Assembly (NCBI GenBank): GCA_015680685.1
Contig: MNCI01020752.1
Location: 104,887-168,886, forward strand
From: Gnetum montanum
Taxonomy: Eukaryota > Streptophyta > Gnetopsida > Gnetales > Gnetaceae
DNA: 64,000 nt
Direction of reading: 5' to 3'
A program made the translations under genes and the position numbers. Below are positions 23,290-35,640 of the stretch, piece after piece; position 1 is the stretch's first letter; each line of letters starts with the position of its first letter. A model generated the notes under the pieces. That model was not told where the DNA came from and searched no databases. It saw only the letters and a list, made by a program, of their open reading frames with translations.

Positions 23290-23960
23290 TGTTATCCTTG
23301 CAAATGATGTTGAGTTGGCTTCTGAAGAGGTAATGTCTTCATTTCTTCAAGGCAAAGACTAGTGCTAGACAATACTTCTCCACTTTAGTTTATTAGGTCT
23401 CGTGGGCAACTAATGCATGGCTAAGGTAGTATACAAGAATTTTTTCCATCATCATGTTTTTGATAAAGTATAGGGACAATGGGTGTGTTAAATATGGCAA
23501 GGTAGATATGAAATGGTTTACCCTATTGTAGAGGATAGACTGTTGACAATTGTATCAACTCTTGGTTAAGGTTTTCAAAAGCCTCTTGGCATTGAGCCAT
23601 CCACTCATAGTGAGCCCCTTTCTTAAGCAAGTGTTGCATGATTTGTAACTTATTTATAAGCCTACATATAAACCTATGAATAAAATATAATCTATTTTGT
23701 AATCATTGAAGATTATTAAGGTTGGTAGGTGCTGCCAATTTAGATATGGCCTTAACCTTATCATGATCGACACCTATCCCTACTTCAGATACTACAAAGA
23801 CAAGCATCTTACTAGTCTTGACATCGAAGATGCATTTCTTAGGATTGAGCCTAAGCTCATACTTGAAGCACTATTTGAGCACAAGATCTAAGTCATTAGC
23901 ATGATAATTAGTCATTTTGTACATAATATTTATGTCATCTATGTAATCATTAAGCAAACC
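23290..23960 (-). pseudogene. Element B reverse transcriptase, C-terminal half only
   Basis: Minus strand begins at NDYIDDINIMYK (catalytic YxDD, about 23,950-23,915), then CFKYELRLNPKKCIFDV (about 23,870), VGIGVDHDKVKAI (about 23,770), LAAPTNLNNLQ, YFIHRFICRLINK (about 23,660), KGAHYEWMAQCQEAFENLN (about 23,610) and PFHIYLAI (about 23,510). The classical RNase H remnants lie around 23.4-23.3 kb. The N-terminal RT motifs expected upstream on this strand (above 23,960) are absent, so the coding unit is broken at or near the palm. Confidence 0.82.
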
Positions 23961-24779
23961 TAGCATGTAATCACTAAGAAACTTTGTTCAAGGGTTTTCT
24001 CCTCACCATTGTTTGTTGTGACTAGAACCTCAACTAAAAAGTATTTGCTTATTTCACTTGCCTTTAAGTCAAGGTCCTTGACTAGGTTTTAGGCCATTCT
24101 AGAGGTTTTTCTATTAAGGCTATGTGATCTACAAGACTCTTAGGCTCAAGATTTAGGTAATTAGGGTCAATACACCATTCAACATCACCATGAGATCCAT
24201 GTAGACGTAAAGGTAAACTGATTTGCTCCTAGGTACACACACTTTGATCCTACATGTTAACCCAAAGAAAATTAAGTGGAACTTGGGTAAAAATGAATAA
24301 AAAATGATAAAATGCAATAAAATAATGCAAACACATGCTATTCTAATTCAAACAAGGTCATCTGAGGCTATAAGTAGGATGACAACAAGTGAACAAAGTG
24401 CAATAAGGGTCAAATAAAAGTCAAACCAAGGTTAAAAAAGTAAAGTACACTAAATAAGGCTACAAATGGTCAACAAAGGTTATAATGTTTCCAATTTTAG
24501 GCCATAGAGGACCATGATGAAAATTTAAGGCCATAGCAGGCCATGGTCACGTGGTGTCAAATGGTCATCTAAGAAGGTCAAATCCCACTATTTGATACAA
24601 ATCAAAGGCTAACAGAAGATAAGTAAGGCTATAATAAGGTAAATAAAGAACATATAAGGCTATATAAAGGCTATAAGAAGGTTAACAAGGTTGAAAATGT
24701 AAAACTAGACTGAACACAAGTCAAAGCACCATGTAATAATGCAAAAGAAAATCAAATAAAACAAGCTACAAATGATGAA
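23961..24779. other. Junction region between RT fragment and tandem array
   Basis: No recognisable coding. Rich in GGCTATAA-type words; two copies of the 30-bp GGCCATAG..GGCCATG repeat lie at about 24,495-24,545. This is where the missing RT N-terminus should have been. Confidence 0.4.
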
Positions 24780-27700
24780 ATTTGGCTAACATGGGTTAAA
24801 AAGGGTTAGGTTTTGCTAGTTTTAGGCCTTAACAGGCCATGTTTTTGAGGCTACAAAGATATTAAGTGAGTTCAAGCATTAGTCAGGGCTATTTCTGCAC
24901 TATTTGAGCATGAAAATTGAGAGTTTTGAGGCTCCCGCACTGGGTCCCCCTTGTTTCCATGCTAGCCAACATAGAAGAATGGACCCTCAACATGGAAACT
25001 AGGTAAAGTAGGTTTTGGGGCATTTAGAGGTCCAAAATTAAGGTTTTGGGGCCTTCATAAGGCAACATAGGACTAGATTTGTCAAAATTAGGCACTCTAG
25101 AGTTCGGTAAAAGCTAAAATGTAGGTTCTTGAGCCTTCCCCCCTATTTCCATGCTAGCCCTTGTGGAAGAGATATGTGTTCAACTTGGAGAATCAAAATC
25201 CTAGCCAAAATAGGATCAAATATGATAAAATAGGTAGTCAGAACCTAGATCTAGAAGTTGTGCATCCTCTAGCTTTGTTTTGAGGCCATTGGAGTTGGTT
25301 TTGAAGGTCAAAACAAGCTAAAATGGCTTTACCCCCTTCTTCCACGTTGAGCACAATATTCACAATGTGGAAGAATTGTGGGGACACTTGTTTTGTGGAT
25401 TCAAAGTGTTCTAGAAGCACATTAACTAGGTTCCTAGGATCCTAGGGTGGTAAGTCATGATTCTATAAGTTTCTAGCTAATTTTGAACATGTTTGGAGGT
25501 CATGCAAGCGCATCTAAGGTCTTCCCTCCTTATTTCCACATTGGAGAAGTTGCTCTAGTTTGAAAGATTGGGAAGAATGAGTTTTGAAGGTCAAAATAAG
25601 GTTAAATGAGAAAAATCTCAAGGCTACAAGGTCTAAACCTTCTCTGGCATAAATCTTTGGCTTCTAGGAGTGTCATCTTGCCATGAAAAGTGGAAAAGTA
25701 GCTTTCCCGACCTATTTCCACATTGCCCAACATGAAAGGGATCTTCTCTATTGTGGACGAAATAAGAATCACAAATCTAGGCCAGTTTAAATCAGAATCA
25801 AATATGCATGTTAGCCTCTAGAGTCGGTAGGGCCAAGGGCTAGGGTTTCATGTCAAACTTTGATAGTTTTGAATACTTCTAAGTGTTTTGTGGGCTTTTC
25901 CTCTTTTTACCATGGTGGGATTGGGGTTATCAACATGGAAGACTAGGGGGACCACTTTTTGCCCATTTGAAATTAATATTCTAAGGTTTGAAGACTCCAG
26001 AGGGGTTGGCAGGGTTCAAGAATGTATGCAAGGTTATTTAATGCCATTTTGAGGTGTTTATAGGCCTCAAATGAGTTTCCCCCTTAGTTTTCACACTAAT
26101 CAGCATGGAGGAAGGGATCCCCAACATGGAAAAACCATAAATATCATATCTAGATCAATTTTGACCTCAATCAATTGTGCATGTATGCTTCCAAGGTTTT
26201 CGATGTCAAGGACTAGGGTTTAGAGTCAAAATTAGTTAGTTTAAAGGCTTCTTAGATGGTTTTTGAGATTCCCCTTTATTTTTCATGCTAGGGACAGTAT
26301 GATCAACAAGGAAGACTAAATGGAAGTAGCTTCTTAACTATCTATGATTACTTTTGCAAGGTTTGAGGGCTCCAAAAGGCATGAAACTAGTCTTAGAGCT
26401 TATGTAAGGTTGTAGGCTATTTTTTTGAGATGTTTAAAGGCTATTTTGGAGTTCCCCAAAAGTTTACACCTTTCTTCCACAATGGGTAACATGGAAGAGG
26501 GAGTTATTAGTGTGGATGAATTGAGAAACCTAGCCTTTTTCCATTTTCTAACATTTTTGGCCATGCAAGTAGGTTTCTAAGGTTGCTAGTGCTGACTACT
26601 GCAACAGAGTGTCAAGATTAAGTTGTTTTGAGGGTTGTTAAGGGATTTTTGGTGTTTTCCCATTTTTCCACATTGGGGTTTCCATGATTAGCATGGGAGA
26701 TTTGAGGAAATGATTTTTGAATATTTATGATCAATCTTAAAGAGTTTGAGGATCCTAGGAAGAGTAGACAAGGTCCTAGGACATAAACAGGACATTCTGG
26801 TGTTTGTTTAAGATCTTTGAAGGCTATTTCTTAGTTCCCCAAAACTTGCCCCTTCTCTTCCATGTTAGATAGCATAGAAGTAGGAGCTCGCAATGTGAAG
26901 GAACTAAGGGGCTTTGCTATTTTCTAATTCTTATCAATTTTGACTATGCATGCATGTCCATAGGGTTACTAGTGTTGACTATTAATGCCTAGGATCCAAA
27001 TTTGGTTACTTTGAAGGCTATAACAAGGATGTTAAGTTTTTCCCCTCCATCCACACTAGGGCTAGGATCTCCCTCAATGTGTAGAACCCAAGGGGATCAA
27101 GTTTTGATCATTTTATGTTACTTTCAGAAGTCTAGTATCTTATGGAAGTCAAACTACATGTAAATTCCAATAGTTCTTGCTTTTCCCATTCTATCCATGT
27201 TGATACTAGAATGCTCAATGTGGAGGAGGTCCTCCAAGTATGGAAGAATCTAACAAGGTTGATTTTTGCTAATTTTTTTGGCATTCTAGTGGCATCCAAA
27301 AAGGCTATGAAGGTTCTAGTGTCAATCGAAGACATTATTATTATTTTCTTATTTTCTTAGCTTCATCCTCCTAGTTTCCATGCTAGATAGAATGAAAAAG
27401 GTCTCACCTAGCATGGAATAACCATGAAAGTTAGATCTAGGCTAGTTCTACACCCAATTAACCATGCATGTTAGCCTCTAGGATTGTTGGTGTTGACAAT
27501 TAATAGTTGGTATCAAGATTCAACAGTTTGGAGGCTTCTAAGTTCCTTATGTAGTCTTCCCACTTTCTTCCACAATAAGAATGATGTACCTAGCATGAAT
27601 GAGAGGGTAATGGTAGTTTTGTACCATATATGACTACTTTTTGGGCATTTGAATGCTCTAGAGGATTTTGGTAGGGTCTAGGGGTCACCAAGCTTTGAGA

Positions 27701-28210
27701 AATGGCCACTAGGTAGTTAATTGAGGTTATTTTTAGCTTCCCCCCNNNNNNNNNNNNNNNNNNNNNNNNNNNNNNNNNNNNNNNNNNNNNNNNNNNNNNN
27801 NNNNNNNNNNNNNNNNNNNNNNNNNNNNNNNNNNNNNNNNNNNNNNNNNNNNNNNNNNNNNNNNNNNNNNNNNNNNNNNNNNNNNNNNNNNNNNNNNNNN
27901 NNNNNNNNNNNNNNNNNNNNNNNNNNNNNNNNNNNNCCCCCATCCATCCATGCTAGGGATGAGATTCTCATCATGTATGAAGCCTTCCCCAATGTGGAGA
28001 CACCAAATCCCAAGGTTAAAACTAGGTTTGGTGAGGTTCCAAGACTGTCAAGTGTTCTTAAAGGGATTCTAGGTTACATGGGCCACTTTGGGGGTCAAAC
28101 ATGGGCTAGATGGGTGTTGAGGATAAGAATAGGTGTTACCCCACTTCATCCACACTAAGAACTATTGCGTTAGTGTGGAAATCCAAATTGTCTCGATTTG
28201 ATGATGTCAA
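24780..28210. repeat. Diverged tandem array, about 18 units of about 191 bp
   Basis: A landmark (C-run, then TTTCC or CTTCC followed by ATGCTAG or ACATTGG, then an AACATGGAA-like half that can pair with it) recurs at about 24954, 25146, 25339, 25533, 25715, 25916, 26088, 26281, 26474, 26665, 26857, 27048, 27192, 27375, 27567, [one in the N gap], 27945 and 28147. Most spacings are 182-202 bp, with a mode of 191-194; one unit (27,048-27,192) is about 48 bp short. The units are highly diverged, so this is an old satellite-like array inside element B. It lies just upstream of the plus-strand gene at 28,756. Confidence 0.8.
27746..27936. other. Assembly gap (191 N)
   Basis: 191 unknown bases flanked on both sides by the C-run that precedes the landmark of each tandem unit; open frames crossing it are artefacts. 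Confidence 1.
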
Positions 28211-28755
28211 AGACTTTTTTACGAGCTTGGGTCTAAAAAAGGCAACTTTTGGTTACTAAAAATGGTAAAATAGTTATATTTTAATGGTTTTGTAAAATGC
28301 AATATATGTATTCATGTTGCACATGTTACCCCTAGGTTGGATGCATGGAAGTTAAGGTTTGGTTATGTTCTACATGTCAAAAGTGGCTAGATCTTAGTTA
28401 TGATATAGCTTTTTAGCTAAGAGGAAAAGCGTATGGTGGGGACCATAATCCAAAAATTTAAAATTTTGAATTTTGATCTTAACTCTCACCAATTTCAGCA
28501 TTGAAAATACTTTCCCTCTGCACCTTGCGCTTTAGTGCACCTGGTGGTGGGTGTTTAGGTTTTGAAGTAGTTTATATTATAAGTTTCTAATCATAATTGT
28601 CATAATACACCAATAATGCATTGGAAGAGGGCTCTGGTAGAGATTTTTGTGGTAGAGACAAACTATCTTTAGCATGGAAGCATCCATTCCTTCCTACACA
28701 TAGTTTAGAACTCCTATTTCTCTTAATTGCAATCATCCCCAACATTATGCCTATC

Positions 28756-31700
28756 ATGACATCTAAGAAACATGGAGGAAAGAGATAGAATCCTAGGATT
28801 CAAATGGTAGATGAACAAGTAAGGGATCTATGAAGGCTACCTAAGACCATCTCAATCCAAGCTTCATCTATTGTTGCTCTAAGGTAGGTAGTTCTACTTG
28901 TTTTTGCTTTGGTTTCTAGCTGTATTTTCATTTTTTATTATGTTTTCCTTGCCTTGTGTGTGCCCATTTTTTAAGATCTATGTTGATAGAAGAGGTAAAA
29001 TGAAATTTTGAAGAAATATCCTCTCTCATTTTGGATGTTTCTACACAAATGTATGGTCATTTCATTCTTTTGGCTTTAGTAGATTTGATTTTTGAAATTA
29101 GGCTTGTTGTTTTTATGCTTTTTTTTTTCTAAAAATTTTTGGGCAAGGCCATTTTCTTATATCTAGGCTTCAATTTTCATCAAAATTTAATTTTAATGAA
29201 ATTTTTCCTCCCTATTTTGGCGTATTTTCTAATGGGTATTGATTTTTTTTGGCTATTTTTTCTATGTTTTCATTTCTATGTTAAGTTGGGTTTTAGCCTT
29301 TTAGCTATTTACATCAAAGAAAGTAAGCAATGTTCTATATTTTTCTTAAGAAAATGGTCAATATTATTCAAATCCAATGTTATGGATTTGTATCCCTACA
29401 TTTAATCTTTTGAATGACTATTTTCTGATTTGATTTGGCTTTGAAATGATTAAGTTATGGTTATTCTCCTAAGGTCATGTAGTTACGCTTTTTATGCCAT
29501 TTTTAGATTTTCATGTAAATTCAAGAATTTTCTCTATACAAAAGGCCAGTGCTTTGTCTATTTTTTGGTTATGATTAAGTGGGCCTTTGCTTCAGCTTTA
29601 CAACATTGGAGAAATCACTTTGATTGGACTTAAAATTATTTTTTATGAATTTTTCATTAATCCTATGTCAAAAGGAGGTTTCTAACATTTTAAGATTTTT
29701 GTCCAAATTGGTGAATTTTTCTGCAAAAAGGAAAAATATTGCAAATTTATGTTGAGTGTGGATGTGTAGGGAGCTTTCAAATAGTGGTAGAATAACTCCA
29801 TCTAGAGCTCAAACAAATTGTTTGTGAATTTTTTACCAACTCTTTACAAAAAGGGAGTAATGGTGATGGCTACAATTTTTGCTAGATTTGTCTATGCTTC
29901 ATGTAAAAATGGTTTTGTATGTCTAGTTGTAATGGCTATGGCTAGAAATTTTGTGATTTCAAGGTTCTTTCAATGGTGAAATCACTAAAATCGGAGCTTG
30001 GATGAATATTTGATGAATTTCATGGCTAAACTATTGAATCTTGGTTGTAGTACCTTACCCCTTTGTGGATAGATGTGATCGATATGTGTAGCTTTTCTTG
30101 TCAACATGTAAAACATACATTTTAAGTTTGTTTTTTAAAAATAAAAGTAAATTATTTTGCTATTTTTAGTAGGATTTTTACCATGGGTGTATGCTTTTTT
30201 CTAAGTTTTAATGGTTTCTCTAAGTTTGTGCATGATTTAAACTAAGGCTTAATTCTAGTTATAAAGTTTTAGATATGAAGGGCTATGAAAAGTTGTAACA
30301 ATGATTTTTTTGAGAAATTTTTTAAGCTAACTTGAATAAAGACCTTAGAGCTTTTCATGGAGGCTAATTTCACCTCCAACTAGGATGTTTTTCCAAACTT
30401 GTTAAGAAATTATAATTGGTCATAATCCTTTTGCATTGCTTCATGTAGGATCCACTTGAAACCCATCCCTATCATCATGGATTTGGTGGGAATTTTGTGT
30501 TATATTGGCCACCCAAAGTCCAATACGGCACTTCCTAACATGCCATTGAGGAAGTCTTCACTGTGGTTCTAGCTTGGGACAAGCAAATTCCTTTCCTACA
30601 TTCTATAGAACTTTAGTGTGATGCTATGGTCACACTTGTCTATCGATGTGGTTGGGGCTATAGTGGAGACCTTGTTGTCTTGAGTATTTGGCTTGATTGT
30701 CAAGTTCATTACTAACAATCTACCTCCTAGGACATCAGGAGTATCAATAGACACCATTAGCCCATGTTACCTTACGAAGATCTAGATGATGCAAGAGTAT
30801 AGTGAGTATAATGCTAACAATACTATGATGGTGGCACATAGAGACCACACATTATTCCAAAGCTCACCCGATATCATGTATTGTCTACAAAGGTAAGCAT
30901 AGTTGTTATAGTATTTTTTATGCCTTTATTGGCTACTTTTCCTAACTCCATGGATTTTATGAACTTCTTGCAAGTACCAAGTCAATGATCCAGGCTTAAT
31001 CATTAACTATAAAACCTTAGTAGTGGCTCAAAATACCCTAGATGAATTCACCATGGACCCTCAAATTAGAACTATTGTGTATCAATAGTTAAAAGGAAAC
31101 TTTGATGCATATACTACAAGGTTCAACCTTGTATACAAGAAGTGTAAGGATGATTGGACAATACACAACTGATGGGTAGACTCCACTAACTCCATGGATT
31201 AGACCCTTGTAGCTAGGACCTTCACTCAAATCACACTAAGAAAGAAGAAAGGTAAACATAAATGCTATAGCTTCTAATGTTTTATGGTTATAAGCATTCT
31301 AAGTGTTCTATTACTTTGACTAGTTATTGATGCTAGAATTTGGTTATTGCCTTGCAGGACTTGCCACCTTTGTTGATGTCATCATTCCACTTTCAAAAGC
31401 ATGTCATGAGGATATCATCATCCTAAACATTGATGAGGTAATACCAACATAGGAGTGGTTGAGGGGATAGACACCTAGATACATCCAAGAAAACATCTAA
31501 TGTGTAGGTTTGCTTGATGTATTTATGGAACCTATCCCTTCCATTCCTACTATGGAGATGTTACATGTCATTGACTACTTTAATAAGAAGGTTGGTCATT
31601 TTAGCACCATCATCCAAGATGTGAAGGTCAACGTGGACATTAATTAGGACCTCTTTTAAAACCAGTTTGGTAACCCCATTGATGGGACAAAGGTTTTCAC

Positions 31701-34021
31701 CAAAATAGTGAAGGAATCAAACCATCGTGATGAAGTTTTGGAGTGGCTTGATGCCAACATGGGCTGCTCTAGAATTTCCATGGATGAATCCACAAAACTT
31801 GATGCCAAGAAATCCTATTCTTTATTTAGGTCTTGTGCATTTCCTAAAATATTATTTCAAAATAAGGTGACTGACATTGCATAGGAATGGACCTTTGAGA
31901 AGGTCTTAATGGGTAGCACCAGGTTCAAATAGATAGTTACTTTTTCCATTGGGCTTTAGGAGGAGATCCTTAGACTTTATGCAGATACCTCTACAATAAT
32001 CCACATGCATTGTGCATTTTTTGTAGGTTATTTAAAGAGGTTTATAAATTTTTTGGTCGTGCATATGAATGAGCAATGGATTCCTTAAGACCCAAGCCAA
32101 CTTTCTAAGCCTTGAATAAAGCATATTTATCCAAGAGTGCAAGCCCAGAACCCACCAAAGGAAATGGATTATCCATTTTCCATTATCACCAAGGATCTTA
32201 ATGTTAGGCAGTGTGAGTCCCTTGCCAGCATGGATGACAAAGATTCTCTCATGTTTCTAGCAAGTGTCCAAGAGGTCAAATGATGATGTAGGAAGGCCAA
32301 AGGGATGACTAGAGAGAAACTCAAGAGGCCCATGGAGGAACCACGAGTGATATCAAACCAACCTACCCTGAAAAAGCTTAAGTTTAAGCTTAAGCCATCG
32401 CAACAAGTAGTCATAGGTATGCTTTGTCTAAGTTTGGCTATTTTATTTTTTAAATTTTATGGCTATTTATGGTTTCATATGCTAATTAGTTTTTTATGTC
32501 CTATGATTCTAGACAAGCATTAGGTTATGGTAGCCCAAGCTATCATGGAGGAAGAAAAAAGGCATGTAGAAGAGGCACTCCTAAAGTAAGCTGAGCTTGA
32601 TGGATTTGCTAATGTAGATATAAATGATCTAGATGCCTTGTTTAGTGAGGCGGTGTTGGGTACATCCCCCATCATCATTCTAGAGGAAGAGGAGAAGGAG
32701 CTAGGTATGCTCATACCATAATTCTTTTGTTATATCTTATGGTTTAATTTTGGTTTTAATCCTAACCATTCAATGATTGTTATGCTTATAGTAGTTCTTA
32801 AGCCACCAATGCAAGCCCCTATCCCTAAGTTTTGTGTGAAATCATGGGTGGAGACTCTAGACAAGGTTAAGTTCATGCATAGAATGGCTAAGGAGATCAT
32901 CAACTGGTTACAACAGGTTGCCTGTGAGATAGGTGAGGACTTTATTTTATATGGATTAGTTATTTGGCTATGTTTTTGTTATGGCTATCTTAGGTTGTAT
33001 ATTATGTTTATTAGTTATATTTTTATATTTTTGTAGGCCTTTTGCAAAGTGGAACCCTAGTAGATACATGAATAGTAACTCCTTGTCTAAGATTCCCTTT
33101 TATATATCTAGTGTATCCTTGAAGTTGTATGAGATTGATACTGATCTAGCAATGTCATGTGCAAAACCTTCATAGGAGCTAGAGAGATCCAATGAATTCC
33201 TATGGGAGAAAGTTATGGCCTTAAGGAAGAATACTCAATAGTAGGAGGAGATAATTAGAGAACTTTGAGATCACAAGGCCTTTATGAAAGCCCTAGTGGT
33301 TAACTTAGGAAAATTTCAAACTAAGGAGATCATGTGGGTCCACCACTACGACAGAATTTGGGACAAAGTAGTGATCTTATGGGAGATAGTTGAATAACAA
33401 ATGCAAATGGACCTTACCTCCCAAAAGGTTGAGGACTAGAAGGATCATTGTGCTTGGATCCTAGAGTGGGATAAGAAACAAAGGACCCACAAATGATAGT
33501 ACAAGATGGATCATGGAGCTTACCTTAAGTGGCTCAAGGAGGAGTCAGTTGAAAGACATAAAAAAGAGCTATTCATCCAGAGGATTTAGGAGGAGAATGC
33601 TTATCATATTTTTAAGAGTACTCTCACAATGGAGCAATTCCCTACTACTCAAATTACCATTATGGTAGGGGAGACCTCTATGGCTACTATTACCCTAGAG
33701 TCACCTACTTGGACTATAGTAGATAGGACTAACATCCTTTCCCATATTGATCTTAGGAGTGTTGACTAGGTCAACATGATGGAGGACTAGATCATCTATC
33801 ATTCAAAGGAAGGCCTTCCACATCTATCATTAGAAGTTATGGAGTTAGTATCCCCATTGGTTTGATGTATTTTATGTTTTAGTTTTAGTTTTAGATTATG
33901 GTTTTTTGTATTAGCCACTAATTGGCTATGTGTTGATATATTTCAGACCTCAGGAGACATTGGCTGCCCTAGCAATGAGGGTGGAGATGATTCACCACTT
34001 CCTCCTTTGGATGCCACTTAG
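28756..34021 (+). pseudogene. Multi-exon gene antisense to element B; unknown protein
   Basis: Exons with matching splice sites can be read at 28,756-28,883 (MTSKKHGGKR start), 30,449-30,892, 30,975-31,251, 31,358-32,416, 32,513-32,704, 32,792-32,932, 33,037-33,859 and 33,947-34,021 (ending DSPLPPLDAT-stop). Introns 3 to 7 are 87-106 bp, intron 2 is 82 bp, all GT-AG; intron 1 is 1,565 bp. Summed exons are about 3.1 kb (about 1,040 codons). The largest exon stays in one frame for about 350 codons, with about ten stops, mainly TAG where Gln or Trp is likely. The C-terminal third is charged and coiled-coil-like (EEEKRHVEEALL, DDKDSLMFLASVQEV). No family recognised. It sits between protease and RT of element B on the opposite strand, so it may be a native accessory gene, a captured host gene, or part of another insertion. 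Confidence 0.62.
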
Positions 34022-34324
34022 CATCCTCCATTTGCCTCCTATTGGCTCTTCATTTTTATTTTTATGTTGATGGCTATTGTTAGCCAAGACTATGTTATAA
34101 ATTATTATTTTTTAACATTTTTTCCACACAATGTGATCATGGCTATGTATGTTAGGGATACTTTAAGTTAAAATTTAAAATTTTGATTTCATTTTTGGCT
34201 ATATATATCATTGTAGTAAGCATTGTAAATGCTTTGAACATTTTGAATGGCTGTGTTGAGGTTTTTTTGGCTATAAAATTAATCCAAAAATATTATAAAA
34301 TAGGCTAGACAAAAATATCATAAA

Positions 34325-34560
34325 ATAGACATTTACTAGTTTTAGGCCATGTTGGGCCATATTGCTAATTTAAAGTCTTAGAGGATTACAATGTTGGTGT
34401 AGAGTCTTAGTGTATTATAATTTTCCAGTTTAAGGCCATGGGGGGCCATGATGCTGGTTTAAGGTCATATCAGACCATGTTGTGTAATTATCTTTTCTAG
34501 TTTAAGGCCATGATGGGCCATGTTACTAGTTTAATGTCATAGTGGGTCAATGTTAAAGAA
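34325..34560. repeat. Minisatellite, about 7 imperfect 30-bp units
   Basis: Core AGTTTAAGGCCATG.GGGCCATG..GCT repeats from about 34,325 to 34,560. The same unit occurs at 21,228-21,316 and 24,495-24,545 in element B. Confidence 0.75.
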
Positions 34561-34736
34561 AAACCTATATTTTTTTGCAATTTTATGTTTTAAGGATTTT
34601 TCTATATTTATAACATGTGAAAAGAAAAACGAAAGGCTATAATAAGTAAAAATGCAAATGAAAGTAGAAACTTAGGCTATATGCATAAAGAGTAAAACAA
34701 AGTACATAAAAAGATATAACAAATTAGGCTACATGG

Positions 34737-35640
34737 CTATTGCTGCATTTGGTTATAGGGGCATGGGATGAAAAGGTTGAGGTGAATTTCACTTTTGAAT
34801 ATTCTTCCTAATATTTGCAAAATTAGGAAATGAGAAAGGTCTACTCTACACAAGTTTATATTCACCATCCCCTTCATTAACGATGTTAAAAGGGAGTCCA
34901 TCCCATAATGCATCCTGTTGCTTATCATTGTCATGGTTGGGTTGTTGCTCTCACTTAGGTTGATGGACTTCATGATTGGAAGTTTTCTCCTAAAGCTCTA
35001 ACTCAAACCCCTACTCTATGTTCAGATTGTTGACAGCCAAGGGAACCACGTTATCTCTATGAATGATGATTTCACCTCCCTTACTAGGAAGGTGAATTTT
35101 CTTGATGGACGGGTGAGGATATGGCTTGTAATTAAGCCAACCAAGGTCATCCCAAGATAAGGTTGATCCCTAGTATTTTCTCCACTACCAAGAAATTTTT
35201 GGTTGTGGGACATTTCTCTCCTATGACAAATACTAAGGAGATAGACCCCTTAATGAAAACCCCTGATCCATTGAAGGATTTGAGTGCTACAGTTGATGCA
35301 GGCTGTATCTACTCAAGTAGGCCCAAGTGTTCAACAATGGTGCATGGGATGATGTTATTTGTGGCTCCATCATCAACATGCACCTCATGTACTTTAAACT
35401 ATCCTACATGTATGGTTATTAAGAGAGAAGCCTTAGTTACTTTGTGATTTTTTTGATTAACCTTAATTTTGCTATTACAAAATACTAGGGGTGTTGACTT
35501 CTCCTCCCTTGGTGAGAAAATAACCATCACTACATGGATGGCTTCTTCAATAATGGGAATTTCCTCATTAACAAGCATGAAAGTCAACATTTTAATAAAT
35601 AACTCATGATGTATGACGGAAGTCATGATTAAGTCATACA
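34737..35640 (-). pseudogene. Element B protease and protease-RT linker
   Basis: Minus strand at about 35,390-35,340 reads VHVDDGATNNIIP, the active-site loop of Tat-type proteases (normally D-G-S/A), then LK.FNGSGVFIKGSI, FVIGEKCPTTKNFLVV and ILGINLILG by about 35,150. The linker after it (QPNHDNDKQQDALWDGLPFNIVNEGDGEY, about 34,950-34,860) is the acidic spacer found before RT. Coding likeness ends near 34,740, where RT should begin but an unrelated block starts. Stops and frameshifts throughout. Confidence 0.7.

Noticed and set aside
27590-28158. Open frames crossing 27,746-27,936
   Set aside because: They run through unknown bases and have no basis in sequence.
24780-28210. CRISPR-like array
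   Set aside because: Units are long (191 bp), diverged throughout and lack a conserved-repeat/variable-spacer pattern; the context is clearly eukaryotic.
24300-34700. Central block of element B as a separate LTR element
   Set aside because: No direct repeats with TG/CA ends or TSD were found near 24.2 and 34.7 kb by eye. The possibility is kept in the findings but not annotated as its own element.
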